Shown here: positions 6,914 to 10,646 of the stretch, piece by piece
Position numbering within the stretch: the first letter of the stretch is position 1
Layout: each line of letters starts with the position of its first letter
DNA from: Candidatus Fermentibacterota bacterium
GTDB taxonomy: Bacteria; Fermentibacterota; Fermentibacteria; Fermentibacterales; Fermentibacteraceae
DNA length: 10,646 nt
Assembly: GCA_022703195.1 (NCBI GenBank)
Contig: JAKLEF010000041.1
Location: 1-10,646 of the forward strand
Direction of reading: 5' to 3'
Position numbers and translations under genes: made by a program
The notes under the pieces: generated by a model
What the model saw: only the letters and a program-made list of their open reading frames with translations
Databases searched by the model: none
What the model was told of the DNA's origin: nothing

Positions 6914-9181
6914 ATGCAGGACCTCACCGACCGCCTCGCGGCCGAGCTGAAGGCCCGGAGACTCTCGATGACGATCGAGGAGGCGTGCAAGGTGTCCTCC
7001 TTCGTCGGGAGGATGCCGACCCCGCTCGAACTGCATCTCTTCGACACCATGTGGAGCGAGCACTGCTCCTACAAGAGCTCGCGGAAGCATCTCGCGACGC
7101 TTCCGAAGAGCGCCCCCCAGGTCGTACTGGGTCCCGGCGAGGATGCGGGGATCGTGGCCTTCACCGAGGAAGGCGGCGTCCGGTGGGACATCGTCCTCGC
7201 CCACGAGAGCCACAACCACCCATCCCAGGTCCTCCCCGTGGAGGGAGCCGCCACGGGCGTCGGAGGCATAGTTCGCGATGTCTACTGCATGGGCGCCAGA
7301 GTGATAGGCGTTATGGACCTCCTGAGGTTCGGCCCTCCCTCTTCGCAGTCCTCGCGCGCCGTCGCCAGGGGGGTCGTGCAGGGGGTGTGGCAGTACGGCA
7401 ACGCCCTCGGGGTTCCCAACCTCGGCGGCGACACGGTCTTCCACGAGGGGTACGAGTCCAACTGCCTGGTCAACGTGGTGTCCATCGGGCTGGTGAGGCG
7501 CGACAGGATAGTCCACAGCTTCGTTCCGCGCGCCGCCCGCCGGGTTCCCTACGTGCTGATCCTGGTCGGGAAGCCCACCGATGCCACCGGTTTCGGCGGA
7601 GCGACCTTCGCCTCGGCCGATCTCGACGCACAGGGCGGCATGGGAGCCGTTCAGGTGGCCGACCCCTTCCTCAAGCGGGTCGTGTCCGAAGCCAACGCCA
7701 GGGCGCTCGACATGCTGTTCGAGCGCGGGATCGAGTTCGGCTTCAAGGATCTCGGCGCCGGTGGGATAGCGTGCGTCAGCAGCGAGATGGCCTCCCACGG
7801 AGGGATGGGCATCGAGCTGTGGCTCGACAGGGTGCCCGTATCCGTGCAGGGCCTGCCCCCCGAGGTCGTCGCCTGCGCGGAGACCCAGGAGCGGTTCGGC
7901 CTCGCGGTGCCGCAGGATGTCGCGTATGACGTAGTGCAGATCTACAACGAGGAGTTCGAGCTGCCCCGGCTTCACCCGGGGGCCGGCGCATCGATCGTTG
8001 GCCGCTTCACGAACGACAAGACCTACCTCGTCCTCCACGGGGGTTCGCAGGTGGCCTGCGCCCCGGTGGATGCCATCACCGAGGGCATCTCCCACGACAG
8101 GCCGGCGGTGGCGGCTGCCGCGGGCAGCCCCGATCCCGCCGCTAGGCCTGTCGACCCTCCCGCAGACCTCGTGAAGATGGCCCTTTCGGCAGCCGGTGTG
8201 TCGAGGGCGCCCCTCTGTTCGTTCTACGACAGCGAGGTCCAGGGAGTCACCCATCTCAGGCCCGGGGAGGCGGACGCAGCAGTGATAGTCCCTGTGCCGG
8301 GCTCGCGGGCCGGGCTCGCGGTCAGCGGCGACGGCAACCCGTTCTACGGTGCGCTCGATCCCTATCTCGGAGGCGCCCACGCCGTCGGAGAAGCCTTCCG
8401 GAACGTGGTGGCCACGGGCGCTACGCCCCTCGCCGCCACGGACTGCCTCAACTACGGAAATCCCGAGAATCCGGAAGTCATGTGGCAGTTCCAGCGCGGC
8501 GTGGAGGGCATAGCCGACGCCTGCCGCGCCCTGGCCATAGCCGGGGGGGACAGCCTGCCGATAGTCTCCGGCAATGTCAGCTTCTACAACCAGAATTCGG
8601 CCGGGGTCTCGATCCCTCCCTCCCCGATCGTGGCGGTCTTCGGCCGGCTGGACGATTTCGCGAAGGCCCGCGACATCTCCCTCAAGCGCCCGGGCGACCT
8701 GCTCGTCCTGGTGGGAGCCAGGGCCGACGAACTCGGAGGAGGCCTCTACTACCGCGAATGCCTCGGCTTCATGGGCGGATCGGTGCCCGAGTTCAGGGGA
8801 GGAACGGAACTCGCCATGGCCGGGCTCGTCCTGGACTGGATCGGCAGGGGCATCGTCCGGGCCTCGCACGACGTATCGGACGGAGGCGCCGCGTTCGCCG
8901 CCCTGGAGATGGTCTTCGCATCCGGCCCGTGGAACGGCCTCGGAGCCAGGCTCGACATCGCCCGCGATCCGGTCCTGCTCTATTCCGAGACTCCCGGATA
9001 CCTTCTCGAGATCGCACCCGGCGATCTGCCGGCCCTGTCGGGACTGCCGGTTCCCGCCAGGGTGATCGGAGAGGTGGTCCCGTCATTCACCATGTCCGGC
9101 AACGGCTGGGAACTCGATCTGTCGGGGCTCTATCCGGCCTGGCGCGACAGGCTCGCGGCCATGGTCTGGAGGGAGGAATGA
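6914..9181 (+). CDS. purL: Phosphoribosylformylglycinamidine synthase subunit PurL (small type)
   Basis: PurL converts FGAR, ATP and ammonia to FGAM, the fourth step of de novo IMP synthesis. At 755 residues it is the small form (B. subtilis ~742), which lacks a glutaminase domain and needs PurQ for ammonia and PurS for assembly. Motifs in order: MWSEHCSYK with catalytic H50, ATP-binding ESHNHPS (98-104) followed by EGAATGVGGI, DLGAGGI, ETQERF, a second half with SGDGNPFYGALDPYLGG, CLNYGNPE and IVSGNVSFYN, and ASHDVSDGG near the end. The loop PTDATGFGGATFAS stands where many homologues have a TGRDGI-type sequence. The frame is open far upstream, but ATG 6914 has GGAAGG four bases before it and gives the normal N-terminus. 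Its stop overlaps the purQ start (ATGA, 9178-9181), implying translational coupling. Confidence 0.97.
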   Translation: MQDLTDRLAAELKARRLSMTIEEACKVSSFVGRMPTPLELHLFDTMWSEHCSYKSSRKHLATLPKSAPQVVLGPGEDAGIVAFTEEGGVRWDIVLAHESHNHPSQVLPVEGAATGVGGIVRDVYCMGARVIGVMDLLRFGPPSSQSSRAVARGVVQGVWQYGNALGVPNLGGDTVFHEGYESNCLVNVVSIGLVRRDRIVHSFVPRAARRVPYVLILVGKPTDATGFGGATFASADLDAQGGMGAVQVADPFLKRVVSEANARALDMLFERGIEFGFKDLGAGGIACVSSEMASHGGMGIELWLDRVPVSVQGLPPEVVACAETQERFGLAVPQDVAYDVVQIYNEEFELPRLHPGAGASIVGRFTNDKTYLVLHGGSQVACAPVDAITEGISHDRPAVAAAAGSPDPAARPVDPPADLVKMALSAAGVSRAPLCSFYDSEVQGVTHLRPGEADAAVIVPVPGSRAGLAVSGDGNPFYGALDPYLGGAHAVGEAFRNVVATGATPLAATDCLNYGNPENPEVMWQFQRGVEGIADACRALAIAGGDSLPIVSGNVSFYNQNSAGVSIPPSPIVAVFGRLDDFAKARDISLKRPGDLLVLVGARADELGGGLYYRECLGFMGGSVPEFRGGTELAMAGLVLDWIGRGIVRASHDVSDGGAAFAALEMVFASGPWNGLGARLDIARDPVLLYSETPGYLLEIAPGDLPALSGLPVPARVIGEVVPSFTMSGNGWELDLSGLYPAWRDRLAAMVWREE

Positions 9182-10143
9182 GCGCGCGTCCCAGGGTGGC
9201 GGTCATACAGTATCCCGGCGTCAACTGCGAGTACGAGACCGCTCGGTGCCTCTCGGCATGCGGTCTCGACGGAGTCGTGACCAGGTGGAACGCCGGCCGC
9301 TCCCAGCTCTCGGACTTCGACGCCTTCGTCCTCCCGGGTGGCTTCTCCTTCCAGGACAGGATACGGGCCGGGGCGGTGGCAGCCAGGGAGCGAATCACTG
9401 ACTTCGTCTTCGATGCGGCATGCGCCGGTAAGCCCGTGCTCGGGATATGCAACGGCGCCCAGGTGCTGGTGGAGTGCGGCCTTGTCCCGGGCTGGACCCC
9501 GGGCAGGATAGAGGCCTCCCTCGCGGCCAACCATGTCGAGGGAAGGACCGGCTACCTGACGGCATGGATCGATGTGGTGCCGGGCCCTTCGGCCGGCAGG
9601 TCGCCCTGGCTCAGGCGCGCGGACGGATCGGTCCTGCCGCTTCCCATAGCCCACGCCGAGGGCAGGTTCATGTTCGACCCGGCCGTCGACAGGGAGAGGC
9701 TCGACTCGACCCTGGTGACCGGGCTCGTCTATTCCGACGTTGCAGGCGCCGAGGCGGAGGCCTTCCCGGACAACCCGAACGGATCCTTCCGCTCCCTTGC
9801 GGGCCTCCTGAATCCCTCCGGCAACGTGCTGGCCATGATGCCTCATCCCGAGAGGGCCTTCGATCTCTGGCAGGTGCCGCCGTCGCTTCCAGGCAGGTGG
9901 GGGGACGACAGGCGGAATGCCACCCCCGACGAGCTGCGCTCGAAGCCGGGCCCCGGGAGGATTTTCTTCGAGAGCCTCGCGGAGTCCTGGGAGGTGCGGG
10001 ATGAGACATCTGCTGGCGGTCACCCTGAAGTCCCCCGATCCGGCAGCAGTCACAGCCCTGGGCGCCCTGGCCAGCTTCATGCCCCAGTCGGCTCCTTCGG
10101 CCATCCTGAGATACGACCTGTGGCTGTTCGAATCCGAGGGTGA
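9178..10143 (+). CDS. purQ: Phosphoribosylformylglycinamidine synthase glutaminase subunit PurQ, with anomalous C-terminal extension
   Basis: PurQ is the class I glutamine amidotransferase that feeds ammonia to PurL. Visible are the N-terminal YPGVNCEYE, the oxyanion-loop region LPGGFSFQDRIRAGA, nucleophile C91 in GICNGAQ, FPDNPNGS, and the catalytic pair H223/E225 in MMPHPERA. The family core ends with GPGRIFFESLAESW (residues ~258-271), already somewhat longer than the ~227-residue B. subtilis protein. The frame then runs on to TGA 10141-10143 (321 residues in all), overlapping the next gene by 143 bases. In that overlap about half the purQ codons end in A or T, unlike the rest of the gene, so the last ~45 residues are probably not a selected sequence. 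A normal end near 10004 (TGA in another frame, giving an ATGA overlap like purL/purQ) looks more natural. Confidence 0.93.
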   Translation: MSARPRVAVIQYPGVNCEYETARCLSACGLDGVVTRWNAGRSQLSDFDAFVLPGGFSFQDRIRAGAVAARERITDFVFDAACAGKPVLGICNGAQVLVECGLVPGWTPGRIEASLAANHVEGRTGYLTAWIDVVPGPSAGRSPWLRRADGSVLPLPIAHAEGRFMFDPAVDRERLDSTLVTGLVYSDVAGAEAEAFPDNPNGSFRSLAGLLNPSGNVLAMMPHPERAFDLWQVPPSLPGRWGDDRRNATPDELRSKPGPGRIFFESLAESWEVRDETSAGGHPEVPRSGSSHSPGRPGQLHAPVGSFGHPEIRPVAVRIRG

Positions 10144-10646
10144 CCGGGAAGCCGTTCTCGAAACGGTCGGACGCTATCCCGACATCCTCAACCCCAACAA
10201 GCAGAGGGGTGTCTTCCTCGATGCCGGGCTGCCGCCGCTCCCGGCGGGTGACCTGGTGTGGGCCGGAGTAAGGGTCGAGGAGGTCTCGAGCGGTGCTTCG
10301 GAAACCTGGACCAGGCTCCTGTCCCGTTCCCCGGCGTGCATCTCGTCCGTGAACGTCTCCGTACTGTGGCTCCTGGGTTACCCGGCCGGCACGAGCCGGG
10401 CGGATGCATCGGCAAGGGCGGGGGAGGTCTCCGTCGCGGTCGACAGGAAACGCGGGCTGCTGGCCAATCCGGTCTCCCAGAGGGCGTGCGTGGTCGAGGC
10501 GGGCATGCCCGGGCCGGACGGCGCGGGCGATCTCCGGCTCCACGAGGCGCATCCGGTACCAGCCGGGGCCCACGGAGCGGTTGAAGACCAGGCGGGAGGG
10601 TCCGGCATGGGCCGCCGGCCGCGGCGCGGCGGGGGTCAGGAATTCC
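10001..10646 (+). CDS. purS: PurS-like subunit with two tandem PurS repeats, 3'-truncated by the window
   Basis: This frame has no stop before the window end (215 codons). ATG 10001 has GGGAGG six bases upstream. PurS is a small (~80 residue) protein that acts as a dimer bridging PurL and PurQ; a small PurL requires it, and its place after purQ fits. Two beta-alpha-beta-alpha-beta repeats are visible. Repeat 1 (~1-76) has AVTLKSPD, ILRYDLWLFES and ILNPNKQRGVFLDAG. Repeat 2 (~86-168) has VWAGVRVEE, SVNVSVLWLLGY and LLANPVSQRACVVEAG. The LLANPV ending is typical of PurS. Aligned, the repeat ends share L(A)NPxxQR....(D/E)AGxP. A single-chain PurS dimer is therefore likely. After ~10535 the protein becomes Gly/Pro/Arg-rich and the frame less certain. 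It was recognised by pattern, not by search. Confidence 0.7.
   Translation, partial: MRHLLAVTLKSPDPAAVTALGALASFMPQSAPSAILRYDLWLFESEGDREAVLETVGRYPDILNPNKQRGVFLDAGLPPLPAGDLVWAGVRVEEVSSGASETWTRLLSRSPACISSVNVSVLWLLGYPAGTSRADASARAGEVSVAVDRKRGLLANPVSQRACVVEAGMPGPDGAGDLRLHEAHPVPAGAHGAVEDQAGGSGMGRRPRRGGGQEF
10594..10609 (+). promoter_or_regulatory. Candidate ribosome binding site and start codon near the window end
   Basis: GGGAGG (10594-10599) lies seven bases before ATG 10607. The stretch 10594-10610 matches 14 of 17 bases of the real start region of the GAF/GGDEF-like gene (5735-5751). A TGA in another frame at 10582-10584 lies just upstream, as if one gene ends and another begins. Against this, the PurS-like frame is still open through this point. 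Only 40 bases follow, so no product can be named. Confidence 0.25.

Noticed and set aside
5753..8869. A >1000-residue open frame on the minus strand opposite the GAF/GGDEF-like gene and purL
   Set aside because: It spans two well-supported + strand genes and their boundary and shows no recognisable motif, so it is a GC-driven shadow.
10640..10645. GAATTC (EcoRI site) at the window end as evidence of a clone junction
   Set aside because: A single six-base site is expected by chance in this length, and one more base follows it.

Overview
This is a high-GC bacterial chromosomal window. Third codon positions are mostly G or C, AGG is a favoured arginine codon, and genes are preceded by clear GGAGG-type ribosome binding sites. 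Every gene lies on the + strand. The MEP-pathway enzyme IspH, a small-type PurL with separate PurQ and PurS, and a Sec-type secreted protein suggest an uncultured Gram-negative-like bacterium, but nothing here fixes the phylum. I see no insertion sequences, phage genes, CRISPR arrays, tRNA or rRNA genes.

Layout: positions 1-1805 hold most of uvrB (excision repair), missing its first ~70 codons. A consensus-like sigma70 promoter overlaps the uvrB stop codon and drives a one-gene unit (1871-2476): a tryptophan-rich secreted protein of unknown function, closed by a strong intrinsic terminator (2495-2528). From about 2612 to the window end runs a tightly packed set of genes: an IspH domain fused to a UbiA-type membrane prenyltransferase, purB, a membrane-anchored GAF/degenerate-GGDEF protein, purL, purQ, and a PurS-like gene that runs off the end.

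How they fit together: PurL, PurQ and PurS are the three parts of formylglycinamidine ribonucleotide synthase (step 4 of IMP synthesis), and PurB acts at two other steps of the purine route. A catalytically dead-looking signalling protein sits 11 bases upstream of purL, so it is probably co-transcribed with it. The IspH-UbiA fusion links production of C5 isoprenoid units with a prenyl-transfer domain in one polypeptide.

Most interesting points: (1) the IspH-UbiA fusion, whose UbiA half keeps the second Asp motif but has lost the first; (2) a PurS-like protein built from two tandem PurS-type repeats, found by hand translation of a frame open to the window end; (3) the GAF/degenerate-GGDEF protein inside the purine cluster; (4) frame anomalies in the last 650 bases (purQ overrunning its likely stop by ~140 bases, and an ambiguous tail of the PurS-like gene), which may be real or sequence errors.
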